Shown here one piece after another: positions 23,971-33,163 of a DNA stretch of 64,000 bases. The stretch comes from Sedimentisphaerales bacterium (lineage in GTDB: Bacteria; Planctomycetota; Phycisphaerae; Sedimentisphaerales; SG8-4), in NCBI GenBank assembly GCA_016928975.1, contig JAFGJR010000300.1, forward strand, positions 10,720 through 74,719, written 5' to 3'. A program made the translations under genes and the position numbers. Every line of letters begins with the position of its first letter. The first letter of the stretch is position 1. A model generated the notes under the pieces. The model was not told the origin of the DNA. It did no database searches and saw nothing but the letters and a program-made list of their open reading frames with translations.

Positions 23971-25251
23971 TCACGTGCGTCTCAGCTCGTCGGCGTTGTC
24001 GTAGGCTTTCTGGATCGCTTCGAGAATCACGTCCATGTCGGCCTTCGTGCCCATCAGCGTGGTGAAGTGCATACACACGGATTGTTCACCATGGACCCGG
24101 TCACAGACCGGCAGCCGGAATCGACTCGGATCGATCCGTTTCCAGTGTCGTTCGGCGAGCTTGTAGCGCCAGGGCTTGGTATGGGGCGCGTAGAGCGAGC
24201 AAGCGTTGAGCGGCTGGTAGCTGGCCTCGACGCCGCGCCCGATCTCGGCGGCGAGCGCCTCGCGGAATCGCGTCACCGGGATACCTCTGAACTGCTCTCG
24301 GTTGTAGCGGAACGAGAAGTTGTAGAAGGCCTGAGCGGTCTCGCGATCATCCCGCCGCATCGGTTGCACGCCGGGCAGGTAGGAAAGCTGAGAGTTGAAG
24401 TACGCCGCGTTCTTCTCGCGGACTCTGTTGTCTCGCGGCAGCCGGCGCAGGGACTCCGTCAACAATGCAGCCTGGAATTCCGTGATCCGGAAGTTGCCCG
24501 ACTGGATGAAGTTGCCCTCATCGCCATAGACGCCTGCGCCTTTGTCGGCCGCTCCTTCCTGCTCGGGCCGCCGGCCGCAATTGCGAAGGGCATCGAGCTT
24601 CTCCCAAAGCTCCGGGTCACTGGTGGTCAGAGCCCCACCCTCGCCGGCGGTCATGAGCTTGGAGAGCTGGAAGCTGAAGCTGCCGATGTCGCCGATGCTT
24701 CCGGCCTTCATGCCGTTCCATTCGCCGCCGTGCTTGTGGGCGCAGTCCTCGATGACGCGCAGGCCGTGACGTTCCGCGATTTGGAGGATCGCGTCCATGT
24801 CAGCCATGCAGCCGTACAGGTGGACGGGGATGATCGCTTTCGTCCGGGGGGTGATTGCGGCCTCCACCGCCGCCGGGTCGATGCACCACGTGTCCTCGGT
24901 GACATCGACGAGGATCGGAACCGCATTGATGTCCAGAGCGGCCGCCGCCGTTGCCTGCCAGGTCAGCCCCGGCACGATCACCTCGTCGCCGTATCCGATC
25001 CCGCACGCTTCCAGGGCCACTTGCAGCGTGACGGTCCCGTTCGCCAGCGCCAGCGCATACCGGCTGCCGACGTACTCGGCGAAGGCCTTGTCGAATCGCT
25101 TCTCCGCGGGCCCATTGTACGACCACACGCCGCTGCGCAGAACGCTAAGCAGGGCCTTCTCATCCCGCTGGTCCCAGACGGGCCATTTCGGCCATGGATT
25201 GCGCTTGACGTTTCGCACCGGCTTGCCGCCATTGATTGCCAGTCGGCTCAT
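23971..25251 (-). CDS. DegT/DnrJ/EryC1/StrS-family PLP aminotransferase
   Basis: A 426-residue aminotransferase of the sugar-aminating type. It has the N-terminal AINGGKPVR segment, YALALANGTVTLQVALEACG, DEVIVPGLTWQATAAAAL, the PLP-phosphate region EDCAHKHGGEWNGMKAGSIG, and the PLP lysine in SFQLSKLMTAGEGGAL. The family makes amino sugars for surface polysaccharides or antibiotics; some planctomycete members lack a known substrate. No sugar-nucleotide genes are adjacent. AGAAGGGA precedes the ATG. Its upstream spacer, 25252-25615, holds two palindromic elements. Confidence 0.9.
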   Translation of the reverse strand: MSRLAINGGKPVRNVKRNPWPKWPVWDQRDEKALLSVLRSGVWSYNGPAEKRFDKAFAEYVGSRYALALANGTVTLQVALEACGIGYGDEVIVPGLTWQATAAAALDINAVPILVDVTEDTWCIDPAAVEAAITPRTKAIIPVHLYGCMADMDAILQIAERHGLRVIEDCAHKHGGEWNGMKAGSIGDIGSFSFQLSKLMTAGEGGALTTSDPELWEKLDALRNCGRRPEQEGAADKGAGVYGDEGNFIQSGNFRITEFQAALLTESLRRLPRDNRVREKNAAYFNSQLSYLPGVQPMRRDDRETAQAFYNFSFRYNREQFRGIPVTRFREALAAEIGRGVEASYQPLNACSLYAPHTKPWRYKLAERHWKRIDPSRFRLPVCDRVHGEQSVCMHFTTLMGTKADMDVILEAIQKAYDNADELRRT

Positions 25252-25314
25252 GATCGTGTCCCTTCTCTGATCAGTTCAGATGAATCACTCCGGCACCGTC
25301 TGGGTGCTGGATGC

Positions 25315-25379
25315 CATGCTTACGCCCTGCGTAAGCATGCCTTACGCGGCCCGAACATGTCTACGCAAGCGTAGACATG
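25315..25379. repeat. Pair of perfect tandem hairpins
   Basis: Hairpin one pairs 25315-25325 with 25329-25339 (11 bp, three-base loop). Hairpin two pairs 25356-25366 with 25369-25379 (11 bp). Both contain TACGC/GCGTA and begin with CATG, and a third copy of CTTACGC lies between them. They sit 64 bases upstream of the divergently transcribed aminotransferase gene and could be a palindromic repeat or an operator. Confidence 0.8.
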
Positions 25380-25460
25380 CCACCCGGCACCACGTTACCC
25401 GATGCGGCCTCATGTTTCAATCGCCATCGGTCATCGGTGCGCGGTGCAGCCAGACGGCTC

Positions 25461-25542
25461 GGGTGGCAGCGGCAAGGCCGAATGGCTTGCCGATGGCGAA
25501 TAGGGCCAACCATCGGCAAGCTGGCGCTTGCCGCTGCCACCC
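25461..25542. repeat. Nested palindrome upstream of the GH2 gene
   Basis: Outer perfect arms of 16 bases, 25461-25476 and 25527-25542, enclose an inner perfect 12-base inverted repeat, 25485-25496 and 25510-25521. Both arm pairs contain GGCAAG/CTTGCC. It lies 74 bases ahead of the GH2 start codon. With 25315-25379 it accounts for most of the 364-base spacer 25252-25615, in which no gene is seen. Confidence 0.85.
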
Positions 25543-25615
25543 ATCTTCGGCGGCTTCTCATCACGGGTGACGGTCGTCGTTGCATCACACGCGCGAATCC
25601 TATAGCATCTCGGGC

Positions 25616-28276
25616 ATGGATGAGCACCGACGAGAGCTTTCACAGGGATGGCAGATTCGCGCGTGTGATGAGGTCGGTGTCCCCGGCGAACGGGTATCTG
25701 CACCTGGCTTTGATGCGCGTGACTGGGTTCCGGCGGCCGTTCCCGGTACGGTCCTGGCGGCGCTGGTCGCCGCCGGCAAATACGAAGACCCCTACTTCGG
25801 GATGAACTTGAAGCAGATCCCGCGAGAGCCCTTTGAGCGGCGGTGGTGGTCCCGCACGGAATTCGAGCTGTCGGGGGCGCAGGCAGAGCAGACCACCCTT
25901 CTGGAACTCGACGGAGTCAACTACGCCGCCAATATCTGGCTCAACGGCCGGCAGATCGCCGCGGCCCACCAGGTGAACGGCGCGTTCCGCCGGTTCCAGT
26001 ACGATGTGTCCGACGTGGTCACGTCGTCTTTGAACGTCCTTGCGGTGGAAGTGATTCCTCCGCGGCCGGGCGATTTCACCATCGGGTTTGTAGACTGGAA
26101 CCCGCCGGCGCCGGATCGCAATATGGGCCTCTTCCGCCCGGTCCGGCTGCGCTTCTGTGATGCGGTATCCATTGAGAATCCGTTTGTGCAGACTCGCCTG
26201 AATCTTGCCACGCTGGCCGAGGCATACCTGACAATCACTGCCAATGTAGTGAATCACACGGATCGGGACGTCGCCGGCACTCTGGAGGGTCGCATTGAGG
26301 GAATCCATTTCGCCCGCGAGGTACACCTGCGGCCGCGTGAGAGAAAGACCGTGACTCTCACGGCGGATGAATACTCGCAACTACATATCGCCAATCCCCG
26401 CCTGTGGTGGCCGCACGATCTGGGCTCGCCTGAGCTATACCCGCTGGAGCTGAGGTTCGTCGCTGAATCTCAGATTTCAGATTTCAGATCTCTTTGCTTC
26501 GGCATCCGCGAGGTCGCGGACTACTGGACGCCGGAAGGCCATCGGGGTTTCAAGGTCAACGGCCGGCAGGTGCTCATCAAGGGTGCGGGATGGACGGACG
26601 ATCTACTGCTGGCGGATACGCGCCAGACCATCGATGCGGAGCTGCGCTACGTGCGCCACATGAACCTCAACTGCATCCGCTGCGAGAACATCTGGGGCAA
26701 GGACTCGACGCTCTACGATCTGTGCGACGAGTACGGCCTCCTCGTGATGGTCGGCTGGAGCTGTCAGTGGGAGCACGAGCAGTATCTCGGCAAGCCCGTC
26801 GACGAGCGCTACGGCGGGGTCGTCTCGCCCGAGGATATCGAGCTGGTGAGCCGGTCCTGGCTCGACCAGCTCCTGTGGCTGCGTCATCATCCGAGCATCT
26901 GCGTCTGGGCGGTAGCAAGTGACAAGACCTGCGCGCCCGATCTGGAGAAGCGCTACATCGAGATCTTTCGCGAGTACGACCCCACTCGTCCGCACCTGGC
27001 CTCGACCGGGGGCATGGGCAGCGAGCAGGCGATTGTGACAAAGGAGCGGATCGTCAGCGAGATCAGCGGCTGCTCCGGCATGAAGATGCTCGGGCCATAC
27101 GAATACACGCCGCCGATCTACTGGTACACGGACACACGCCGCGGCGGCGCGTACGGCTTCAATACGGAGACTTCGCCCGGTGCGGTCGTGCCCACACTGG
27201 AGAGCCTGAAGAAGATGCTGCCACCCGAGCACCTGTGGCCCGTTGACGAGTACTGGCGCTTCCATTGCGGCCTGAACGAGTTCACCACGCTGGACCAATA
27301 CGAGAAGGCGGTGACAAGGCGTTACGGCGGCGCGAGGACGGTCGAGGAATTCTCACGCAAAGCACAGGCACTCAATTACGAGCTGATGCGTCCGATGTTC
27401 GAGGCCTTCCGCGTCCATCGCGGCCGGGCCACCGGCGTCATCCAGTGGATGCTCAACGCCGCCTGGCCCAAGATGTGGTGGCAGCTCTATGACTGGTACC
27501 TCATGCCCACCGGCGCATTCTACGGAGCGAAGAAGGCCTGCCAGCCGCTGCAACTGATCTACAACTACGGCGACCACGGCATCTATCTGGTGAACGATTC
27601 GCGCGTAGGGTGTGCCATGCACACCGCTCCCAATGAGGATCACGCGCGAAGGAATCGGCCGATGGAGAAGGTGTGCACGGCACACCCTGCGAGTCTCACG
27701 GCCGACATCCGCGTTTATGACGTCGAGTCGCGGTTGTTCTTCGCCGAGCACATACCTGTTTCGCTGGCAGGCAACGCTGTAGAGACGCAATATCTTGCGT
27801 CTCTACCCTCTCGATTCGGGAACATCACCGCAACCTACTTCCTGAGCCTTCGACTGCTCGACGCGGCGGGTATGTCGATTGCCGACAATCTCTACTGGCT
27901 GTCCACGAAGCCCGATGTCCTGGACTACAGCGCGAAGGTCACGCCCTGGGAGTACTACACGCCGAGCAAAGGCTACGCCGATCTGACCGGGCTCGATTCG
28001 CTGCCGCCCGCGCAGGTGGATGTCGTGCATCGTCTTGAGACCGCCGGCCCTGAGAGCACGATGACAGTCGAGCTGGCCAACCGCAGCGACAAGATCGCGT
28101 TCCTCATCGAGCTGCTGCTGACCGATGAGCAGACCGGCGAGCCCATCGTCCCGATCTTCTGGCAGGACAACTACGTGACCCTCCTGCCGAGCGAGACGAG
28201 GGCTGTGTCAGGCATGTTCACCTCGACGGGACATGAGCCGGCTCTGGCGGTCCGAGGCTGGAACCTCATCGGATGA
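25616..28276 (+). CDS. Glycoside hydrolase family 2 protein (exo-beta-glucosaminidase/mannosidase-like)
   Basis: An 886-residue GH2 enzyme: N-terminal jelly roll (DWVPAAVPGTVLAALVAAG, LLELDGVNYAANIWLNGRQI), immunoglobulin-like domain, TIM barrel from about residue 300 (GFKVNGRQVLIKGAGWTDDL) and C-terminal beta domains. The segment ICVWAVASDKTCAP contains the S-D acid position of the CsxA-type exo-beta-D-glucosaminidase branch, and GFNTETSPG holds the likely nucleophile glutamate. No signal peptide is seen from ATG 25616, unusual beside secreted neighbours; the ribosome-binding site is weak. Three unrelated repeat insertions lie in frame (26468-26492, 27604-27691, 27779-27806). Its 3' end overlaps the convergent gene by 11 bases. 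Confidence 0.85.
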   Translation: MDEHRRELSQGWQIRACDEVGVPGERVSAPGFDARDWVPAAVPGTVLAALVAAGKYEDPYFGMNLKQIPREPFERRWWSRTEFELSGAQAEQTTLLELDGVNYAANIWLNGRQIAAAHQVNGAFRRFQYDVSDVVTSSLNVLAVEVIPPRPGDFTIGFVDWNPPAPDRNMGLFRPVRLRFCDAVSIENPFVQTRLNLATLAEAYLTITANVVNHTDRDVAGTLEGRIEGIHFAREVHLRPRERKTVTLTADEYSQLHIANPRLWWPHDLGSPELYPLELRFVAESQISDFRSLCFGIREVADYWTPEGHRGFKVNGRQVLIKGAGWTDDLLLADTRQTIDAELRYVRHMNLNCIRCENIWGKDSTLYDLCDEYGLLVMVGWSCQWEHEQYLGKPVDERYGGVVSPEDIELVSRSWLDQLLWLRHHPSICVWAVASDKTCAPDLEKRYIEIFREYDPTRPHLASTGGMGSEQAIVTKERIVSEISGCSGMKMLGPYEYTPPIYWYTDTRRGGAYGFNTETSPGAVVPTLESLKKMLPPEHLWPVDEYWRFHCGLNEFTTLDQYEKAVTRRYGGARTVEEFSRKAQALNYELMRPMFEAFRVHRGRATGVIQWMLNAAWPKMWWQLYDWYLMPTGAFYGAKKACQPLQLIYNYGDHGIYLVNDSRVGCAMHTAPNEDHARRNRPMEKVCTAHPASLTADIRVYDVESRLFFAEHIPVSLAGNAVETQYLASLPSRFGNITATYFLSLRLLDAAGMSIADNLYWLSTKPDVLDYSAKVTPWEYYTPSKGYADLTGLDSLPPAQVDVVHRLETAGPESTMTVELANRSDKIAFLIELLLTDEQTGEPIVPIFWQDNYVTLLPSETRAVSGMFTSTGHEPALAVRGWNLIG
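26468..26492 (+). repeat. In-frame heptamer-type repeat in the GH2 gene
   Basis: Three tandem copies of the unit CAGATTT or CAGATCT encode SQISDFRSL between two conserved strands of the GH2 protein. The unit has no role expected of the fold and resembles the short tandem repeats near groES/groEL. Confidence 0.6.
27604..27691. repeat. In-frame palindromic insertion in the GH2 gene
   Basis: Arms of 22 bases, 27604-27625 and 27670-27691, are inverted repeats with two mismatches (core AGGGTGTGCC / GGCACACCCT) around a 44-base centre. It encodes the odd segment RVGCAMHTAPNEDHARRN plus MEKVCTAHPA in a surface loop of the C-terminal region, keeping the frame open. Confidence 0.8.
27779..27806. repeat. 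In-frame perfect hairpin in the GH2 gene
   Basis: Twelve-base perfect arms GTAGAGACGCAA / TTGCGTCTCTAC with a four-base loop, encoding VETQYLASLP. Near-identical sequences are, to my knowledge, widespread intergenic repeats in cyanobacteria and some other bacteria; here the unit sits in frame, 88 bases after the previous insertion. Confidence 0.85.
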
Positions 28277-30134
28277 CGCCGAGGTGGCGGCCGAGCCAGT
28301 AGGGCAGGAGGTAGATGTCGGGAGCGAACTCTTCGCGGCCGCCGTTGCCGCCGTCGAGGTCGAAGGCGTTGCCGTTGTGCTTGCTCATCGGCCGCTCGTC
28401 GGGCGGCAAAACGACTCTGGTCGTTTGCTGGCGGAAGTTGGGTCCCAGGAACTCCAGGTCCTTGCGGCGGCTGTTGTGAACCGTCCAACTGATTGTGTCG
28501 AGCGGGAATTCCTTCAGGGTCCAGATGGATTCTTCGAGGTCGAATTCCCTGGCGCCGGTGTCGGCATAGATAAAGTCCCACAACGGATTCTTCTCCGGCC
28601 GCTCGATTTCCCAGTGCTCCTTGATCGCTCCCCGGTACTTCTCGCGCAGCTCGTCCGTGAATGCGTAGCGGTACAGGTTCCAGTACGTCAGGAACGCCAG
28701 CTCGTCGTCGCTGTGGTTCCACTCCGTGGTCAGATCGATGCCAGGCACCCGACTAAGCTCCTTGATTGGGATCATGATGTTGTCGAGGTAGCCGTACTTG
28801 TCGAATAGCTCGAAGGCCTTCTGCTTGTAGAGATCCTTGCCGGTGAAGTGGTTTGCCGCCTGGAGGAAGGAGATGATCTCGGCGGAGTTGAGCCGCCGGT
28901 CGCCCACCTGGCGGGGGAACTGGTTCACATACTCCGGGTTCCACCGGCCCCACTGCGTGGGCTTGCCGTCATAATCGACAAGATACCAGTCGTTGCGCAC
29001 GATGTGGGCCATGATCGCGTCCATGAGCGCAACGGCCCGATCCCGCCACACCTTGTCCGGAACGATCTCCGCGAAGATCGTATAGGCGAAGAAGTGTCCG
29101 ACGATCTCGTCGCTGCTGGTCGTCGCCTTCCAGACCCAGCGTTTGTCCTGGGCCGGTTGCCAACGCGACTTGTCGGACACCTGGTACCCGGCGCGCTCGA
29201 ACGACCGCGCCGGGAAGCCTTCCATCGGCGTGATCTCGCTGAGCCGCTCCATCGCCTCGAACGATTCGTAGCAGTTGTGCAGCGCCTCATCCGACTTCGT
29301 GACCGCATACCGGAACAGCTCGCCGGCCAGATACATCGCCGTCCACAGGCCGTCGTTGTCCGTATCGATCAGCGAGGCCGTCGAGAGATCGCCCGGCTCG
29401 CTCATCACCAGCGCACTGTTGAAGCCGTAGCGGATGTGACGCTGACGCATGATCCTGTCGAAGTGCGTGGCCTTCTCCGCCAGCGTCATTTCCTTGAAGC
29501 GAATGATGTTGAGCCCCTTGCGGGTAAGGACCAGCACGGCATCGTCTGGTCCCGGTTGGATATCGACAACATCGTCATCCACGAGCCATCGCCGCGACGC
29601 GTAATAGTCAATTCGCCCATCGGGATGCAACGCAACGGCGCCATCGGGTGTTCCGAACCAGGTCCGTTTGCCTATCACTCTGGTGCAGCGGATATCCGTG
29701 GAGGGCAATCTGCGTTCTGATGCGGCGATAGGCTTGAGAGAATTCGCGTCCCGCCGCTCGTCTTCTGATGCCGGGTTCGGCACGTGGAGCTTGCCGGCCC
29801 CCGCATTGCTCAGAATGAACTCGTCGGTCACGTAGACAAATTGCCCGTCCTGCGTCTCGATATCAACGATGTGCATATCCGCCAGCGGCCGATGAAGGCG
29901 CTCCGGCACAAGCCGGCCCTCGTGAACCTGGAGCAGGCCCTTATCCGAGAGCACGCAGATGCGGCCGTTGCGATCCGCGCGGACCTTCCGCAGCTCCGCA
30001 TTGCCGACGCTTGGTGCCAGCGGCACCTTCTCACTGAAGTCCTGGACAAAGGGACGATCCACGTACGTCTGTTGTGCCGCTTCCACGTGCGTGCAGAGAC
30101 AGCACACGCTCCACAACCACAGCATCCATCTCAT
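28266..30134 (-). CDS. Secreted propeller / six-hairpin-like protein of unknown function
   Basis: A 622-residue exported protein. After a signal peptide (WMLWLWSVCCLCTHVEA), residues about 25-190 look like propeller blades of the two-component-regulator type (NGRICVLSDKGLLQVHEGRL, KRTWFGTPDGAVALHPDGRI). The rest is helical with Trp/Tyr-rich repeats (DNDGLWTAMYLAGELFRYA, SSDEIVGHFFAYTIFAEIV, WNHSDDELAFLTYWNLYRYA) suggesting an (alpha/alpha)6 six-hairpin glycosidase-type barrel. No specific family could be assigned. GGAAGG precedes ATG 30134. It begins 25 bases after the upstream TIM-barrel gene, hence one operon. Confidence 0.65.
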   Translation of the reverse strand: MRWMLWLWSVCCLCTHVEAAQQTYVDRPFVQDFSEKVPLAPSVGNAELRKVRADRNGRICVLSDKGLLQVHEGRLVPERLHRPLADMHIVDIETQDGQFVYVTDEFILSNAGAGKLHVPNPASEDERRDANSLKPIAASERRLPSTDIRCTRVIGKRTWFGTPDGAVALHPDGRIDYYASRRWLVDDDVVDIQPGPDDAVLVLTRKGLNIIRFKEMTLAEKATHFDRIMRQRHIRYGFNSALVMSEPGDLSTASLIDTDNDGLWTAMYLAGELFRYAVTKSDEALHNCYESFEAMERLSEITPMEGFPARSFERAGYQVSDKSRWQPAQDKRWVWKATTSSDEIVGHFFAYTIFAEIVPDKVWRDRAVALMDAIMAHIVRNDWYLVDYDGKPTQWGRWNPEYVNQFPRQVGDRRLNSAEIISFLQAANHFTGKDLYKQKAFELFDKYGYLDNIMIPIKELSRVPGIDLTTEWNHSDDELAFLTYWNLYRYAFTDELREKYRGAIKEHWEIERPEKNPLWDFIYADTGAREFDLEESIWTLKEFPLDTISWTVHNSRRKDLEFLGPNFRQQTTRVVLPPDERPMSKHNGNAFDLDGGNGGREEFAPDIYLLPYWLGRHLGVIR

Positions 30135-30159
30135 GCTTGGCCTTCCATCCATTTCTATC

Positions 30160-32976
30160 TTACCTTCGGACTTCGTAGTAATAGGTTGCGTAGCGGCCGT
30201 CGATCCGGAACGTGTCGCCGGTCCGCTCGACCTGCCGGTCGGTCGGCACGCCGTAGATATCGACGACCTTCACGGTTGCCGCCGGACTGCCTTTGAGCGT
30301 GATTGTCGCCTGGACCGGCTCCAGCAGCAGAGGCGGTCCACCGGTCTCCAGCAGTCGCGTGCCGTCTTCACTGTACACGGTGCCAAGCTGCTTGTCCCTG
30401 GCCAAGGCCGTGATCAGAATGTGGTTCGACTCGATCAGCGGCCGGTTGTCCAGCGGCGTGAACAACAGCGAGATGAACGGCGTCGCAATGTCTTTGATCG
30501 TCACGCCCGGCAGATCGTATGCTCCACCGGCCGCAAAGCCGATCACGCCTTGCGTCTTGTCACTGTGGACCGTCACGACCTTGCGCGCGTAGTCCCAGGT
30601 GAGCTGGCCGGTGCTGCTCTGAACGACCTGCGAGCGACCGTCGATCCAGGTGCTCAGTGCGGCCAGATGCGACGGCGGCTGGCTGTCGGCGACCTTGAGC
30701 GTCACTCGCCCGGCGGCGAGCGCCTCGACGGGTGTGTCGCCATGCGAGAGCAGCTCGTTCTCATCCTGGCCGGTGCGGCCGGACGTTTGATTCAGTGCGT
30801 CCACGCCTGCGAAGATCGCGCCGGTGGACAATCGCCTCGCGGATACGATCTGCCCCTCGGCAAAGTGGCCATTGTAGATCGCGAAAGCGAGAGCGGGGAA
30901 CTGGCCGATGTAGTGGGGCGTCTCCGTCACGTAAGAACTCATGCCGGGCCAGCCGTTGCCCATGTAGCTGCGCGAGCCGGCGAAGTGGTACGACGCGTCC
31001 CAGCCCTGCAAGCCCAGGCCGTAGCAGGCCATCAGCGGCGCGATCTCCGCCTTCCACTGGTTCGGCGGTTTCTGCGTCCATTCGGTCATGATGAACGGCT
31101 TATCCTCGACCTGCCACAGGCCGCTCGACAGGATGCCGCGTCCGGGTTTGTCCAAGTGCGTCTCGTTGTCCACGGCGCCGGTGGTGATGCCATGCCCGCC
31201 GGCCCCGCCGCCGCAGTAATTGTGACGATCGATCGCGCCCATGGCGTCGTCGGTCCAGAGGTTCGCCGCAGAGGCGGCCGGCCCGCCGGCGTTCCAGGCG
31301 GTGCTTACCGTCACCGCTTTGTAGCCCAGGTCGCGCAGTCGTTGCTGGTAGGTCTCGTACGTCTGCCGTTGCATCTCGGCCAGGAATCGGATGAAGTCGC
31401 CCATCCGTTGCTTTTCCGTGCTCTTATTCCATCGGGGCCCGTCTTTCTCCATCTCCCAGGCCGCGTAGATGTACATGTTCGTCTCATCGACGGAGTCGGG
31501 CCGGCTCCGTAGCGAGCCATCGCCGTTGTAGGTGGATTTGGTCCGCCGTCCGGTGCCCCAGGCCCTGCTCAACAACGGGTCGTTGCCGTACTTGGCCTTG
31601 ACCCACTGCTGCCACAGGAGCTTGAGCCTCGCCCCGTGGTTCGGGTAGGACTTGCCTGTGACGAAGCTGTCGCCCAGCGGATTGTGGAAGAACACGCTGT
31701 CCTCGTTTCGCGCCTCGACGATCGTGAGGGCCGGATCGTCCTTGTAGGCCAGAGCGGTGTACGGATTGACGTGGCTGAGCAGCAGGCTCGCGTACTGCCA
31801 CTGCGAATCCTGATACTCCTGGATGAAGGTGGCCAGGCCGTACGTATCCTTGCCCGCCCCCTGGTTGGGCAACTCGTTATACAGGGCCGGGTCAATTCCC
31901 TGATCCGGCAGGACCACGTGATGATAGAAGATCGACCAGGTCATGTAGATGCCGTTGGCCTTGAGGATGCTGAACCACCGGTCGAGCTTGTCGAGCTTCG
32001 CGGCGTCGAAGTGCCGGCCGCTCGCATCTTGAATCGGCGAGCCCAGCACGCTCTCCACCGGATGCTGGCGGACCATGTTGATCCCGTGCTTGGCGTAGAA
32101 CCTCGCCTGTCGCTCCTGGGCCTCGGGCGTGTCCGTCATGGAGGCGTCGATGCCCCAGAACCTGATGGGCGTGCCGTCCTCGAAAGCGAAGTCCTTGCCT
32201 CGCGACACCAGAACGCCGTGACTGCCCGCGGGCTTCTCGACCAGATTGCTCATGTCGATGATGGAGTCCGTAGAGAACGGGTCGGGTCCGGCCATCAGGG
32301 TGAACCAGTCACCCGGTCCCGACGCAGGCACGTTGGGATCGGGTGGGATGACGCCGGCCGGCGCCCAGGGGAAGTGGACCAGCGCGATCACGTCGATGCC
32401 GCCGTGGTTCTCCGCGTCACCCTCGCGCCGTGAGAGGCTCACCTCCAATTCGTACGACCCGCGAGCAAGCTCCAGCGCGCCGCCGTAGCACCAGGCGATG
32501 AATCGAATGTCGATGCCGGGCTCGACGAGGTCGATCATCTGGTCCTTCGCCTCGGAGGCGTTGAGGGCTTTCCACGGCGTCCAGGTACCCCTGGCTGGCC
32601 GGCAGCGATAGCTGTAGTTCCCGCCGCCGTTGCTGTTGCTGAACGGATTGAGCCGAATCCACCACGAGTACGCCCCACCCTCGGCAAGAGTGAACGGATA
32701 CGTGGCCGAGGCTCGCTCCGAGGAGCCCTTGCCTGTGTAGTGTGCGACCCAGTTGCCGCTGGTGCCGCCCGGCGTGCCGGGCGAGAGCAGGTCCTTCTTG
32801 ATATTCGTATTCTGATACCACCCGTGCCGGTTGAACGACGTGCTCGCGCAATTCTCGCCTTCGATCCAGATCGCCTCTCTGGCATGGACGGCATGTGACA
32901 ACACGACCAGCAGAAGGAGCCCGCTGAGCGCATTTCTGGTTCTTGTTCTTTGACTCCCGGCGTAGCTGACTGGCAT
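30160..32976 (-). CDS. Secreted TIM-barrel glycoside hydrolase-like protein with N-terminal carbohydrate-binding domain
   Basis: A 938-residue exported protein (signal LSGLLLLVVLSHAVHA). Residues about 35-200 resemble a carbohydrate-binding jelly roll (WIEGENCASTSF, GAYSWWIRLNPFSN). A clan-A-like TIM barrel follows: DFAFEDGTPIRFWGIDAS, KHGINMVRQHPVES, the acid/base pair N-E in TIVEARNED and a likely nucleophile in FIMTEWTQKP. The C-terminus is beta-rich. It resembles GH5/GH42-like enzymes, but no family is certain. I chose ATG 32976 because GGAGGAG lies immediately upstream; an in-frame ATG at 33009 and a longer frame to 33384 are less likely. Confidence 0.75.
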   Translation of the reverse strand: MPVSYAGSQRTRTRNALSGLLLLVVLSHAVHAREAIWIEGENCASTSFNRHGWYQNTNIKKDLLSPGTPGGTSGNWVAHYTGKGSSERASATYPFTLAEGGAYSWWIRLNPFSNSNGGGNYSYRCRPARGTWTPWKALNASEAKDQMIDLVEPGIDIRFIAWCYGGALELARGSYELEVSLSRREGDAENHGGIDVIALVHFPWAPAGVIPPDPNVPASGPGDWFTLMAGPDPFSTDSIIDMSNLVEKPAGSHGVLVSRGKDFAFEDGTPIRFWGIDASMTDTPEAQERQARFYAKHGINMVRQHPVESVLGSPIQDASGRHFDAAKLDKLDRWFSILKANGIYMTWSIFYHHVVLPDQGIDPALYNELPNQGAGKDTYGLATFIQEYQDSQWQYASLLLSHVNPYTALAYKDDPALTIVEARNEDSVFFHNPLGDSFVTGKSYPNHGARLKLLWQQWVKAKYGNDPLLSRAWGTGRRTKSTYNGDGSLRSRPDSVDETNMYIYAAWEMEKDGPRWNKSTEKQRMGDFIRFLAEMQRQTYETYQQRLRDLGYKAVTVSTAWNAGGPAASAANLWTDDAMGAIDRHNYCGGGAGGHGITTGAVDNETHLDKPGRGILSSGLWQVEDKPFIMTEWTQKPPNQWKAEIAPLMACYGLGLQGWDASYHFAGSRSYMGNGWPGMSSYVTETPHYIGQFPALAFAIYNGHFAEGQIVSARRLSTGAIFAGVDALNQTSGRTGQDENELLSHGDTPVEALAAGRVTLKVADSQPPSHLAALSTWIDGRSQVVQSSTGQLTWDYARKVVTVHSDKTQGVIGFAAGGAYDLPGVTIKDIATPFISLLFTPLDNRPLIESNHILITALARDKQLGTVYSEDGTRLLETGGPPLLLEPVQATITLKGSPAATVKVVDIYGVPTDRQVERTGDTFRIDGRYATYYYEVRR

Positions 32977-33163
32977 GTCTCCTCCACCCCAATAGACGTA
33001 TCTGTTCATGAGTTCTTCGTGTGATGTACGGATTCTACAGCCATTTCCATCGACGCGGTCAGTATACCAGATTCGAGCCCGAACGCCCATACAGTCTTTG
33101 GCGGCTTGACTGTTCGGACCGTCGGCGGCAAAATGGGTTTGTCGCTCGTGTTGAGGATCGGAG

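Noticed and set aside
25315..25542. Possible CRISPR array
   Set aside because: Repeats are inverted, only two of each kind and lack regular spacers; no cas genes.
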